Shown here piece by piece: positions 10,944-25,900 of a stretch of DNA of 64,000 bases (its first letter is position 1; each line of letters starts with the position of its first letter). A model generated the notes under the pieces. It did not search any database. It saw only the letters and a program-made list of their open reading frames with translations, and had not been told where the DNA came from. Origin of the DNA: Phallusia mammillata (lineage: Eukaryota > Chordata > Ascidiacea > Phlebobranchia > Ascidiidae); NCBI GenBank assembly GCA_003260075.1, contig QLIY01000257.1, positions 62,001 to 126,000 of the forward strand, written 5' to 3'. The position numbers were made by a program, and so were the translations under genes.

Positions 10944-13900
10944 ATGTGCCTCAGTTTGTCACCAGTCATTCTCCTGACAGTTCTTGTTTCCTTTACAAAT
11001 GGTAAGTGACAGATTTTGTTAGAGCTAAATATTCCTGTGTTGTGACAAAAGTTGAATGTAAATTTTATATGAGTCCCAACCCCAGTTCATGTAAAGACAT
11101 TCCAAATGATTTAAATGTAAGAATTTGGATTTTGGCAGATTGTTTTTTTTTGCATGTGTATAAAAGTAAATGTTCTTCTACTTGTTTACACCAAGACACT
11201 TTTGTTTTAGGCTACTGCCTGGATGATGGAATCAAAATTAAGGTACTAAACTTGTCATTTGGTGTATTGTGTTAAAATACCTTGTTTTTCAGTAACTCAC
11301 AAACTCAATTTATAAAATTGAGTTGGCATTTGGGCAAGGCACAAAGTCCAAATCTGTGTAAACTCACTCTGCCAACACCAGTGCATGTAAACTATAGGAT
11401 AGATAATTGTGTGTTAGCTTTGTACTGTTTGTCATGTGGGATTGTGATTGACAGCGCCTTTGTTTCTATCTTTAGAAAAAAAAACATCAATTAGAGTTGA
11501 GGTTCTATTGAATTGAAAGATGATAGGCCTGGATTATTTTCATTTCTTTGTTTTAATTAGCAAAACAACCACTTTATTTTTCCTTTTGGTTAGTTGAACA
11601 AAGATTGATTATTTGATGTCTTAAAAACTGTTTCGGGGCAATAAACAGCACAGCCACAAACATGAATAATAAGTTTACCGATTAAGGTTACTTTAAACCA
11701 AAACTACAAGTAAGGTGTCCACAGTAACAACCCTGATTAGTAAGTGAACTCGGATTACCTTCATCTGACTATCTTCTCACGCACATATCACTTGCCAACC
11801 TTTGTTTGGGAACAATGTGATCATAACAATTGTATTGTAAGACAACAGCAACGGCAACAATGATATGTATGACATTGTGGTGGGCGATGAAATAACTTCG
11901 TTTGGTAATTTCAATCTTCTATTTCTATTCATTTGATTATTTAGTATCGTTTGAGAATAGCAGCCTTTGTTTTTGCAAAGGGCACTGTTGGTATTCCCAC
12001 GCGTGTTGTGTTGGAGCAATTAGAAATGCTGTCGCGCCCTTCAAACGTACGCTAGTGGCTGGTGTCGAACAGCGGCGAAGTCATCCATGACGATTTTCGG
12101 GTACTTGCGAAATGCCCGAACTACGTGAAATTCCTGAATCGTTTTCATGCAAACTGTTATTTTCTACAACTTTTATTTTTGTAGTTTTTAACATAACAAC
12201 ACCACACATTTATACCCCCAATGTAACGTACAATGGTTACCATGACAAAGTTTGAAACAATCAGCTATTGTACATGTTGAATAGTTCCTTATCGACAACT
12301 CCTAGTCCCAGACCTCGTACCCGACATCTGTCTGTCGATACATTTCTACCACAAGTAACAACACATTTGATAAGTTAGGTTCGCACCGTCTTTCCTAATT
12401 TCCAATTAGCGTGTTGTATTTTTGTGTACTTCCACTAAGCGCGTTTCGTGATGTGTTTGCTTGTTTTTTATCGTGTGTTGCTTTATCTGTTGCCAAGTCG
12501 CTCCTTGGTCTCATGCGCATGATGCCAATGCAAACTGTTTGAAGTAATGTCCTCAGGGAGTAGTAACGTGCATGCAGATCCCGGAAATTATCCATCTTTA
12601 TTTGTTGCCTGATACACCGGTAAGCTCTCGCCAGTTTCGTTTAACAGCTGGTTTGTTTCTTATTTGTGTGCCAGTAAGGAAGTCAAACTCTACTGTGAAT
12701 TTACTCTGATTTTTTACCGTCGTTAGGCCAGATTTTAGGGGTTAGGCTGCACTCAATACTACAACAGATCGAGTCAACACCAGTCCACCTTCCTGTGTGA
12801 CGTCATACTAGACCGATTGTCATCTTTTACGAGTTTAGGTGTACCTACGTGCGATTGATGGAACGTGCCTACTGAAAGGACCCGGTCATGTAAAAATTTG
12901 CGCCTTTCTCTGTCGTGAAACAATCACGAGAGCGCGAAATTTTATATCGCACACTTTAATAGAATGTGGTGTTGGTTTTCTCGAAGTGCCTTCGACAGAG
13001 GCATCAAAGTAATATGTTGTGTTATGTTGGCTTGCTTTGTAATATACGCATACCCCGAGATTTTATTCAATATCGCAACGCTATTTTTGGAAATAGCGAG
13101 AATCTTAATCTGCTCCAGCTTTACAATGGCACAGCATAAAAATAAATGCTCCATAATGAAACTACTTTATAAATATATTAAAACATTCATTTGCCCGGTT
13201 CAGGGTGTTACCCCCCCCCCATCTGCTCCAGCTTTACAATGGCACAGCATAAAAATAAATGCTCCATATTGAACATGCTGTAACGAGACATTCCGAATTT
13301 GAACCGGGATTAAGTGTGGAAATTCTCATCGGTCACTTGAAATTCCCCATTTGTTACGTCTAAGTATGAAGTGGATGTGTTAGTGCGGTGTGTTGATACT
13401 TGACGACGCGATTGTCACCTCGGGCTCAAGGCAAATAGGAAACCATCTGACCAGCAGGTGACCACAACCTTGATATGGCTGTGCTTTGCTATCAGTTCTC
13501 ACATGTGATAGTGAGAAGTTTTCGCCACTTTGGCGTCTGAATAAGAAACTGCTTATGCCAGTGCCGGTGTTAAATCCGGTATACAATTTAAGTGGCATTA
13601 ATATTGTGAATCCGTTTTGATCTTCAGCTGCTCTTGAATGGTAAACAGACCTTTGACTTGAACCTTTCGTCAAAGTCATTTGCGCATTTCGATATAATCC
13701 ATTTTTTCTAATTGCGAATTTTGCATAAAGTTTCCAAAGGTGCACTTAAATGTGATTTAATGTACTTTTGGCATAACAATTTTATACTTTTTATCGGATT
13801 TCGATTTTGAGACATTGCGTACTCCATGATTGAATACAAGTGGAAGCGTTTGACATTCAAAATAATCCTCCTGTGGTGTTAGCTGTCATTCCAGCTGTGG

Positions 13901-16900
13901 TACGCTGCTCGTTTTTGGTGCTGACAAAGGCTGATCGCCGCTAAATAACCGACAATTAATTCTCTATATGTGTGGGCGTTCCTCGGAAGAAGTTCGTGCT
14001 GTACTTTGACCGAACTTTTAGTCATCTTTATCTCGACCTATGTGACTTCAGGTAGCTAAGGCCAAACAAACCGACACTTGTCAAGTGTTGGTTTATTTTA
14101 TGTTTTCAACCCTTTTTACTAGAAACCCGGTGAATCTGTGTCCATTAGCGTTGTTTGTGTAAGAGTGCGCCATAGTCGTCGCATTACCTGTATTTAATCA
14201 GAGATATGAGTTTATTTGTCTTTCAAATGGTGACACAATGGACCGGACCTAGGTTGGTGACAGATAACCATGAAACTTCGTTGGTTACTCCATACAAACG
14301 TTTTTCCCTGTAATTTTACGGTCTATGGTCCAAATGATGTGTTCTACCACGGGCTTCTTTCTCAACGGAAGGAGATTCGCTGTAACGATTTCCTTCGTCA
14401 GTCGTACGCATAGTTCCCAGGTTTCCATTGTTTTACGCAGGTGCATTCAGGTGACACGTTGTCTCTACGAATGCAGGTTGACGTCATCGAATTGTGCAAT
14501 AGAAGGGTGTGCGCGGCAGTACACGAGTTGCCTTTGTTTGATTCGGCCAGTCACTTAAAGCTTTGTGGTCATAGTGATTGTTAGGCGTAAGAGGCACACG
14601 GATGCTCTTGTTGCCAGGATACGCTTTTTATTGACCTTTCAAAAAGCGAACGGTGGATTTTGCATTGAGGGGTTTGACCTGCAGCGTGCATGGCACAGGA
14701 ATGTCAAGCGTCTGTTTGAAGTTATTTGACAATGTTACAAGCCGTGAAGTGTTCTTCAAACCACTCACCGACAATGTCAAATGCGCGTTACTTCAAACAT
14801 CCCGGCTAAGGTATTTCATATTCGCGCTAGGACCTACTTCATTCCATAAGGGGTTGACACATACTATTTAATAGTGCCTACAACCGTTTCGATTAGGCGT
14901 GACATCCAAAAATGAAAGTCCACGAAATTCTCTTCCTTAAGCACGTATGTGACGTCACATTGGTATTTTGGCCACTTGAACAATATGTGTACATAGCCGA
15001 GCCTGTCGTATGGGATACGCACTGCGATATCCAAAAATACGTATTGACTTGTGGTGAGCATATTTGATGTTCAATGATAGATCACGCAAACCGGCTCGAA
15101 CCGATTCTTCGTTGTCACGCGAAAATTGTGACAATGTTTTGGCCAAAATCTTCGCCCAGGGAATCCAGTTGACTGCAGTTTACCGTAACATACAGGCTTT
15201 TGCGCCTAATACAGTCAGCAAACAAATTGAATGGCGCCAATAGGCTGCTGTTGTGGTGCTGAAGAGCCGCTTATGTAGAGTAGTCGGCTGTACCGTTGTC
15301 GCTGTTTACAGTGATACTGCTGTACACTGCCTAATTTCCGTTCAATGTGAGATAAAATACAGCGGTACGAAGCCCGCGGCATGTATTCTACAAAATCCTA
15401 AACAGAGCCCGGCTGTAATGTGACGGTGTGCCGTGGTTTCCGGCGACTGTCGGTTTGCCACTGAGCTACAGACCGAGCTGTACACCTCAGACTCACAAAG
15501 CTCGGCTTGTTAATTTTCTTAGCCTAATCGGTTTAGTGATTACCAATAGTCTTTGCCACTTCTCTGCCTTTATTCTGTGTCTAAAAGTTGACATGAGGTA
15601 AACTGTTTGACCTTTTTAACCAAAGTTGGTATAAAGGTGAGGTAAATACTTGTAATGTATGTTGTGTTTGGAATTTTCTTCAATTGAATACTTTTAAGGT
15701 TTTTGATAAAAAAAATGATTTTTAATTTTTCAGAAACGTTTTTTGTGTTTTTCACTTTTTAAAATCCTGCCGAAACGAACTCCACATTTTCTTTCATGAA
15801 GCACAGCTGAGTCGTAGAAACAACATATCGACGATTTATATTTAGTTTACCCCCTTTCTAAACGCGGTTTCTGCAGTACTTTGTACCCTCACTGATAAGG
15901 CGCGATTAAACTGACATAGACATCACCAAATGGGTGTCACACATTTTCCGAACAAACAGCGGACTTCTTGTACTTGCACTTCGCTCCTAATCGTGATGTA
16001 ACTGTTATATCGTGGGAAACTGGCGGTAACGTCAGTTTCTATTCAGGCAACCAACAAAAGTCATCAGCCTAACGGTAGAAAATGTATTTTTCACGCCAGG
16101 ATATAGTGCGTAATAATGGGCTTAGAAGTTGACAATGTGTGAGAATGTGTCAAACACTATGTTAAATTCTCATTTAGCAAGATTTCTTACAACATGACTA
16201 GTGCATAATTGCATATCCGAGCGACGTAATGCCAAACCGCGATAATTCAATCGAATGATTAACATGTACGAGTGGAGCTGGCGAAGTGTACAAGTTGTCG
16301 TAAATGTGGGAAGATGTATGGACTTTGACAGATGCACGCAAAGGTACACTACTTTTCCATCTCAATTTCCCGCACACGATGCTGATGCCTGATTTTATCT
16401 TCAATGTTTGAAGATCTGTTAAGTCACTTTTCGTTTTGCGCCGACTTCTGTGTGCAAAAAAACCCTAGGGTCCCTTAACCTGAGAGAGGTATCTTGTACT
16501 ACCGATGTAAATGTTATCCTCGAAGGACGAATCCACACCCTATTGTAAACCTGTACATTATCTGCTGGGTCAAGTACTTTGACACCGTCATTAGAGTTCA
16601 TCGCGTGCCAGTAAGGATACCCCAAACTTTCATTGCGTGCGACCTCCCTGGTAACCCACCCACACCAATCGTCGACTTAGCTATTGTCCACGTCCAACTT
16701 TGTAAAATCGATACATTTGTGACGTGTGTAATCCATCACTGTTCGTTCATCCCACTTTGTCGGCTTGCTTTGATATGAGAATATTAGGTTTTGCCGCGTC
16801 AGAAAGTCCTTTCTTTATTGGTCGCTGTATTTTCTTTCAAAGTAGCCAGGATGATTTCATACAGGATAAAAAGTTTGTTGTTGTTGTTGATGTTTCGGAC

Positions 16901-19900
16901 ATTGCACTTAATCCACAGAATCAACTCTTTCAAAGAGTGGCGCACGACATCAAACGATTAATTTATCTTTTCGCTTCTTGCGAGAACGCCGGCTATTGTT
17001 GGTGTCATAACACTTTCCACGTGGCTTGGCACGTGTGCGTGAGAAAGAAAAGTGACACGAAATGTCGGCGGTTGCCACGACATTTCTACTTTTTTCTTTG
17101 TTCCGAAGTGCTGTTATACCCCGACGACCCATCTTACATTCTCAAGAGTCAAATATACAAAGGCGTACTGTGCCCGTGGTGCGTGATTAACAAGGAACAT
17201 TACGAACCACAATCTGGTCGATATATATAGGGGGTATAACATATAACATATATATAGCAAGGGTGCCTTGATGGTTACAGTGCGTACATCCACTGTCATA
17301 AAATTAGTTTTATTTCATGCGAAATATTGCCCCTCCTTATTCAACACAAAGCTGTGGCAAAGCTCAACTGGTGCAAGATACAGCTTTTACCCCCCCCCCC
17401 CCTCCTTATTCAACACAAAGCTGTGGCAAAGCTCAACTGGTGCAAGATGCAGCTTTTACACCAAAGACCAAACCCTTAAGCTCATTCTTTATGCCAGGGA
17501 GACGTGACGAGTTGTTGGCGCCAAGCTGCCGCTCATTTTTTGCTTGTAGCCCCTGTATTATCGTTCAGATAGACTGCAGTGCATCGGAGATCGCCTCGCC
17601 CCGAGCATCAATCAATGTCGTTCTGCGATTTTTCAATGGTCGTTTGCGTAATTGTTTTTCTGCGTTACCACCGGACACTTCTTTGACACAGTACCTGTTA
17701 AATTGTCGGTTTGTTGCTTGCTCGGGCCAATTCGCCGTAAGTGCCCGTTGTATTTCGACGCATCACAATTAAGATAAATATTTTGAGTCGTCTATTATCA
17801 TTCAAGCTCAACGTAAATCCGATGTGTTGCGGCTAGGGTGTGCCGAACACACTCCGTATTGACCCCACTCCCCTAATAAAAGCCTCTTCATGCCATCCCA
17901 TAATCAAGGCCTTGTTTGGTATTTTAACGTTTGGGAATAAAACATTAAACCAACAAGACCCGTGATTCTGTTATATTCGTTGAACCACCACGCGTTATCA
18001 TTATGTCTTTTCCCGGCACTTGTATGGGAAATTAAACCGCATCGCTTTGTGAGGTTTTTCAGAAAGCGGTGCTTAAAATTGCGCAATTTCGTTCCACCAA
18101 CAAAACATTTTTAAACGCGAGTTGAGTTTAAATTATTTTATTTCAAGGCGGCTGGAAAATTCTAGAGGTACAAACCCAATTTCCCCCTGTAAATTATTCA
18201 GTCTTTTTTGTGTGTTGTAACTCACTGGAACAATAAAGCTGCTATTGTGAACGGTACCTCACCTTTATTCCGAAGCTGTTCGTAAAAATGCGTTGTTCGC
18301 AATTGTTGTCCACTACCGGTTCTGTCTCGTTTTTTGGTCGCGTGTCTGAGGCAGGGCTCCGTCTCCAGCTATTTCAAAGAAGCGAACAAGCAGGCCTAAG
18401 ACTCAGTTACATTTCGAGGACAAAAAAGTTTTCGTAAGCTAGTGCTCGCTCATGCGGGAAGCTTTGAAACGGCGCGGGGTGATTTGCGTTGTTCTGCGTC
18501 AATTTGGCAAGAGTCCGCTTCAAATGATTGGCGTCTTACAAAAATGTCTCAAATAGAAACCCAAACAAATTTTAAGCTCTTTATCTTGCTGAATCACTTT
18601 TCAAGCAAAAAAACTTTTAAATCAGAAATTTCCATCTGAAGTGGTATTATCCCGCTTGAAAATTTATATTTTCCCATAACGTGTGTTGTCAGGTGTGGGG
18701 CGGTTCGTGCGAGTCAAGTGTCGTTCCGCTTTACTGCATGTTCGTCGCTTCACCTTTACAGTGAGAAACTGGGCAGGAATGCATTGCATTTCAACCATCC
18801 GCCAGCGCCCAGTCTGTCGTGTTTGAAGTCTGGGTAATTGTATACGCCCACACCGCAGTAAGAAACGTGTTTTGGTGTATTAAGCATAGAAATGCGCCTG
18901 CGTGTGGGACCCTGCGGTTGTTGATGCTCATTTCTTTAAAACAAAGTCGTGAATAAGCGCCTGTGCCTGGAAACCAATGGTGAGGGGTGTTATTCATTGA
19001 CAAACTATTTAGGATTCTATCCGCAAAACAATAAAGCAATACATTCTTGTCTGGCTTTCTCCTTGCTATGCTTATTCCAAGCAAGCTAATTTCGGGTTTT
19101 GTAGCGCGCCACCGGCTACAAATTGCAGTTATTTTTTTGTCGTCTGTTGCGAGAAAACTGCTCGAAATACGTCGGTTTGTTTGGATAAAGATCGTCAATG
19201 ATATGGCTCACCTGCTTGTAGTGCCTCAATTGCATGGATTTTCTGAAATTGCGCGCATAACATCATTCTACGGGTTGTAATTTTACTCTGTGCAACCTTC
19301 GACTCTTTTTAGGTCAAAGGTTTCACAAAACGCGAAAATGTATGGTGTTGTACTACTCGGTTTTATGTAACTGTATCTCGGCCATTGAACGTAAAACAGG
19401 AAGTTATTGAAGCTATTTTCATGTTAGCCGGCATATCGATTGACTGCACTCCGACTGTCATCTACTCGATATTTGCTGCAATCGGATACGCCCAATTTTT
19501 CACTTGGCACCCTCTGACATTTTTACGTTGTCCTGATTACACTGATGTGCTGTTTCCAAGTGTAATGACCCCAAATCACGTGATCGTATTTTCGCAAATG
19601 TGTATATGGCGACAAAATTGTTTTTGACAATTTTGATTCGCTATTTAAACTTAAAAAAGTAAAGGCATTTCTCACGAGGCCAACGGACATTATAAAGCTG
19701 CCATTCCTGGTTGCGCATGGTCACTTTTAAAACCTTGTCCAAATAACCGGGATTTTTACGTGTTTGCACTGAGCAGCTTCACTTTCGACATGGGTGTGTT
19801 GGATCGGGTCGACCACCGGTCGCGCATGAACAGCTGAATTCAGTGGCCGGTGCGTAACACAAGCTTGAACAAACAAGGCTAAAAAAATATACTCAAGTGG

Positions 19901-22900
19901 TCACTGTTGAGTTTGAAAAAGGCCAGTGACTAGGGCGCTGATGGTGCTTCATTTAACGAGCCGTGCATTCCCGTAATTCCGCCTGTCTGAGAGTTATTTG
20001 TTATGGAAGTACCATTCGATCTTCATACCAGTGACAATTGACTGCCTTTTTGTTCATTCCTCGTTAAATCACGTGTTTGTTTTGGTCTGTGCGGTTTGGT
20101 AAAGTCGTCCTGCCTTTTAAGGTGCCGTTGGCGCTGGCTTTAGTGCGGATCTAAAATACAACAAAGAAATGCATATGATTGTGCATCATCAATTACCATA
20201 TCCGTCCCGGTACAGGCAATTGCCCTGCATTGCTATTGCATATGATCTTAACATGGATTAGCGTCTTGCTGGGAGGCGCTGAATTACTCGGGTTAACCGG
20301 TCGCTACCGGCGATAGATGGACCAAGCGCCGGGAAATGGACATTTGCAGGCGTCAATCAAACGCGACGTTTTCGCCTGGAGACACGCATCAATGCCGACA
20401 CGATTGCGACATAGCTGTGAGCTGATGCGTCGATGCCAGAGCTTAGGTTTGAAATAACATTAGGTTTTTAGAATCCTTTTCGAAATGGAAACATTCGATA
20501 AATTTATATTACCGGATTTACTTAGTCCTAATGTTGCGGGTAGTGATAAATATTTACCTGGGATAAGATTCCTTGATCTGATGCAAAGTTTTGTCCCTCT
20601 TTTAGAGCTTTTGTGGAGGCGCATTACAATGGTAACCACAGTGTTGCAAGTATTTGGCTTTCACTTACGCCCAGAAACATCGCATCTTTAGGCACAGGTA
20701 GGAGAAAATCGCGATTACGCTGCTCAACGGTTTCCTTTGGCTTAGTGCGGTTTGATGCATTCGTCAGATTGAACACCCGCCTGTTAGCACCCGGAATTCG
20801 CTTTGTCCTTTACTACAACGGAAACCCGTAGGCAATTATGCCGACTCGCCCCCAAAGAAACTGTTTCGGGTCAAATCTAATAAGGCACATTTGATACACC
20901 ATTAGATAAATTATTTCGGACTTAGACGGACACACTCCAGACCGCAACAAACATAAGATTAAATAACGATTTCTCTTCAACAATCCCAATTTTTATTTAG
21001 CACTCTGTGTGTGTGGACTTCAAAATGATTCCCTGGACGTTTACAAAAATGTATCAGATTTGTAATGCATTAAATTAATTAACAATTATGTTCTTTGACA
21101 GTTACGTAACTTCATTGTAACTCACTTTTCTCTCTAACATAGCACATTTAAACAAACCGTGAATTGTTGTGGAAGTAGTAAACTTGCCACAAAATAGCGC
21201 GGCTTGTAATTCTTTGCGCTTGGATGCCTGCGATAATCCCTTGGTTTTTTATTTTCCAAAAATACTGTTTGATATGTCAACCCACAGGCATGTGCAAAGG
21301 CCTTCAAATTTTTGTCTTATCTCTTCGTATGTTGTATGAAAAAAACCCCCCCCCCTGCAAAGGCCTTCAAATTTTTGTCTTATCTCTTCGTATGTTGTAT
21401 GAACAATTTTTTTTTTCGCACTTGAATTAAGTTTTATAAATCCCGCATATATCAGGGCAACCTGTCATGATTTTCTTCACCGCAAGTGCTTTAATGGTGG
21501 TTATGTGCAGTTCGTATAAAAGCCAGACAACCTTGGATGTCGTTCTCCCTTGATGTGAGACGAAACACAGCTCACACAATATCATTATCAGTTCGAATTT
21601 CCTGGTAGCGTGAATTTAGGTTCGGCGAGCCCAAAACGTGCTTAGGGGCGCTGCGACACCAATACATTTATCTGCATCTGCGGGGAGCTAAATTACAGGC
21701 TCGGCGCAGCAACGACTTGTGTTGATAAATTGTATCACGCGATGTTACGCGCTTTCTGGTGGAAGTGTCAGGAGATTCCGCTTTTTGCCTTGACACTGGT
21801 TTATTTGTTGTCGTAACGGACAAGTGGTAACGCGGAATGCATCGCTTGTCATGCGTGACGTGTCACTTGCGGCAAGATGAAATGCGCACGCAACCTGGGT
21901 CAGTACAAGTGTGACGTGCATGCAAAACATTGACTTGCTTCAGTACAGTCCTTCTGTGCGATGTGGAAAAAAAATTGCACTTCAAAATCTTGCAACAAGT
22001 TCCCGCTCAGTGTAATAACTTAATCGAGATATAAAATAAAACGCCAACACGCGATTGCATTCAGGTTCATTCTAGTGAAGCCGGAATGTTGAGTGGTTTA
22101 CGCGGGAGCTGCGTTGTTTGGTCGCGGTCTATATATACTTCCCCATTTATGCGGGTTGCGGTAGGCCCGGTAACATTCGCTACATCGCAGGTGACCGTGA
22201 ACTTGCCGCCCATTTCGTCCCACAGCGTGGGATCTTCAAACGCCACCAATGTCCGGAGAACACCTGCGAAAACACGCGAAAGTTTCGATACTCCACGTCA
22301 GCAATAGTGTCCGGATATGAACCACATCGACAGGATACTCGGATACAAAATTGTGGTTTTATTCGCCCATTTTTTAAATATTTGGCGGCGGAATGATAAT
22401 GTGTTGCTGATGGGCGCAAGGTTACCACGTAATTGATGAGGATAGTCATCAAACCTGCACCACCGCGCCTTTGGATGCAAGCAATCTTCAATTTCTGCTT
22501 CAGCCTTTTTTCGTGTCTCTCGGTTTCCCAAACAGTGTTCGCACTGAACAGGATTGATAAGCAGTGATATCGACCTGATGCGATCTGCGCGTGCTGTGAA
22601 AATAAACAAGCATCGACTCATTTAGTTTCGGGCCATAGCAGGGAAGCTAAATTAATTTTGCACCTTCTATTTCACTGAGTCAGACAAGACACCTTTGTCA
22701 GGTCCACAATCGCATTTTTATATTTTTACTTTTTCTTATGACGTCGACCCGGGATTTGTTTATAGTTTTGTAACTTTTCCAACTTGACTATATTTTTACG
22801 ATTGCAGAACGGCACATTGTGGAAGAAGGATTCCTGCACAAGCTGCTCTTGTTCAGATGGAATATTAACTTGCCATCAACAGACATGCACTGACCCTCAG

Positions 22901-25900
22901 TGTGACACGACAAAGGTGAACACCCTACTTGTTTCATGCATCTGGTTTAGCTGTATTCATCTAGTGTTTTTATTATTAAAGAAAACAATAAATTAAGAAG
23001 TGTATAACTGTGCTTTTACAGAAATCGTCCTGAACCAACGTGCGCTCATATATCGGCGAAATCGATATTATTTGTTTGCAATACATTGCAACACGAAAAA
23101 CACAGATTGATTTAGGTGTACTGAAAGCTTCAGTTACTAAGTTTAAATTAAGAAGTGATTATTAAATTAGTTTCAATCGTTTTTTTTGTAAAAAAATGCA
23201 TGTTTAAATGTTAAAAAAAACTCATTGGAATTATGTTTTACATTGGAATTTAAACGCAGTTTCTTAACAATTATCAAATTCCTCTAATGGATTAGGATAA
23301 AGCGTTCCTAACGGAATGTTTTTCGATGCGTGCTTTTCGACACAAGCTTGTTACGCTTTTTTTCTTTTTACCCACCTAGGGAGAATCGCTGATTGTTCCT
23401 GCTAACCAGTGCTGTCCGGTATGCAGCGTAGTTTCACGGCGACATTGTCAGCTCGACGGAGAAATAGTAGCGGTAAGTGAAGCCGCGTTTTTGTTGTTGA
23501 TTGCTTTGTCAGTGGAGTGTGTTTAAACGCATACAAAGCGTCTGTATTTGATCGGCATCGTCGGGGGCACTCGTAAACTTGCCCGTATCACATTCCTTTT
23601 GTGGCTTACAAAGCGACGGCAGTTAGGCTGGCACTAACAAGAAAACGCTTTTGCAGCACGACACACGTTGGAAGTCTACTAACTGTACGCAGTGTGTTTG
23701 CGACGACAGCGACATCAGGTGTTCACCAGTGACCTGTGACCGACTGCAGTGCGGTTATGGCGAAGTCGAAAAAACTGTTTCTGGTCACTGTTGTCCAATT
23801 TGCGTTAGTTTAGCAGGTAAAAAAGGCATGTCCTTGTTAAAACCAGGCTTTTCTATAATTTAGATGCACAGTAAACAAGACATAAATGAATCTCACGTTT
23901 GTGTTGCTTTTATAATCTTGGTTTCTAAACAATGCTTATAGTAGTGTTTTAGCAGCATTCACGTTTTTACCCAAACATGAAATTCCTGCTGTTAAGTGCT
24001 GAAATGGTTTTACTTTGTTTTGCAGCACCGTGTTCATTTCAAGGCCGTACTTATCGTGATGGCGAGATGTGGTCACCGTCAAAATGCGAGAAAGCCGTTT
24101 GCTCCAATGGTGAGATCCCATATAGATATGTCAAACACCCAATACTTTCTTATTTTAGCTTCAGGCGAGCTGAAAATTGCCGTTACGTCATCGGTGTTGT
24201 AATGTTTGAGTTCAATTCACCTTCAGACTTTTGTCTGGCCGCATTTTTCGACCTATTCAATACACGATGCGAGTAAATATTTGCTTTATCGACCCGATAC
24301 ACAATGCCTGGAGTTTCTGTGCTTGACTTGACGGGTAACGATATTTTTCCCGATACATTCCTTTCTGCGTGTGTCAAAGGGATGAAATCAGTGAATGGGA
24401 TTGGGAGTATATTCGGCGCTTATGATGTCACAAGATAACATCTGAATTTTTTCATTCACAGGCGAAGTTTTACTCCACGTTGCTCGGTGTGACGACATTG
24501 TATGTGGTCCAGGTGAAAAGGCCGTCTTGCTGAGGGATGAATGTTGCCCCACCTGTATTGGGCGTTCCTGTGTACACCAGGTAATCTATTTTGTGTCTCA
24601 CTTGTCAGGGACTTATTTGCAGATTTTAAAAGACGCTCCTTTTTACACTCCCAGTCTCCCTAACTGAGACTTTTATGTCAATGTAAATATAAGGATTCTG
24701 AACTTTTGTAAAAAAAAACGGAAGCCCTAGTTTTTATTTTCTCCAAAAGCAATTGTTAATGAAAAATGATAAATTACTCTTGTTAAAAAAAGCTGGATCA
24801 CGATAATGTTGCATTACAAAACCGTCATATGCTCATTGGTTGTTGCAAGTATGCAATCAAAACGTTTTGTGCATTATTTTTATAAATGTATTGTGTCAAC
24901 CATACAGTCATACTTTTGCAAATCCAAGAAGGTAAGGCGAATTATAACCCGTGTAAGAATCTTTCTGTTGTCACCAGGGTCGTGAATATTCATCAGGCCA
25001 AACTTTTGACGTTGACGCTTGTGAAAAGTGTGTTTGTCAAAATGGTGAAGTTATTTGCAAGAGGCAGGAATGTAACAGTGACGATATGGATGTGTCGTGT
25101 GTAGAAGCTCGGAAAGCTGGATCTTGCTGCCCTGAATGCTCTAATGTTCAAGGTAATCAACTGTTTTATTACAACAACAAGCTACTGTGCAATATAACAA
25201 ATTTCATGTAATTGCTTTCAGAATCTTAAAGCTTTAAATTTCATAAATATCCAATACACGTATTAAGTTTTCCAACAACAACATTTCACATATCACATTT
25301 ATCCCAGGATCATGCGATTACAATGGAGTTACTTACTTTCCTGAAGAGCTTTGGAATATTTCCAAATGTCAAGTTGCTTTTTGTAGTCATGGAAACGTAC
25401 GTTCCTCTCCGGTCCAGTGCACACCGATTCAGTGTAAATGGGTAAGTTCGTGGAATACGCCACTTTCAAACCGTGTTATTTGTTCCACAAACTTTCGAAT
25501 TTAGCTGTGCATGCGATTTTACTGAAGCTTTTTTGTTTTAAATTAACTTTTTACGCAGAATGAAAAACGCATTCACACATCTTGCTGCCCGGAATGCTTA
25601 CCAGTGACGTCAACATGTCGTCACAATGGATTTAGCTACCGTGATGGTGACGTATGGCAGGCAGGTGCATGTGAGCAATGCAGTTGCGTCCATGGAATTG
25701 TCCAATGTTTTACCGTGCAATGTGCGGTTTGTCCAGCTGGAACCGTTCCCCAGCAAGTGCCAGGTATCATATAAGTGCTTTTTTCAAATCTGTCGTATCA
25801 CGTGATGTGGTGACATATCTACTTATCGAGCTTTCGTTTGTCGCTCAACAGGTGAATGTTGCCCCGACTGTCAGCCTGTCACTTGTCACAGTGACTGTAA

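Larger units (their letters stand above)
11243..22807 (+). other. FRAS1 intron 2 (11.6 kb), no gene seen
   Basis: This is by far the longest intron of the gene and lies near its 5' end, the usual place for enhancers. I see no exon with homology on either strand; the longest open frames (for example 16724-17230) have no recognisable domain. It contains three homopolymer-linked direct duplications (13108-13267, 17333-17459, 21293-21403). Otherwise I see no structured repeat or RNA gene that I can support. Confidence 0.7.
10944..25763 (+). other. FRAS1: FRAS1 exons 1-10: signal peptide and VWC modules
   Basis: Exons: 10944-11001, 11211-11242, 22808-22915, 23380-23472, 23657-23816, 24026-24109, 24462-24580, 24978-25152, 25308-25441, 25559-25763 (about residues 1-389). 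Residues 1-19 (MCLSLSPVILLTVLVSFTN) are a signal peptide. The rest holds about six chordin-type von Willebrand C modules, seen as repeated W-x-C-x-x-C-x-C and CCPxC patterns (NQCCPVC, GHCCPIC, DECCPTC, GSCCPEC, TSCCPEC). Exon 2 is only 32 nt and supplies the first cysteine (GYCLDDGIKIK). It is separated from exon 3 by the 11.6-kb intron 2. Confidence 0.9.

Noticed and set aside
16724-17230. 168-codon plus-strand open frame in FRAS1 intron 2
   Set aside because: No recognisable domain, no supporting splice structure, composition like the surrounding intron. Treated as chance.
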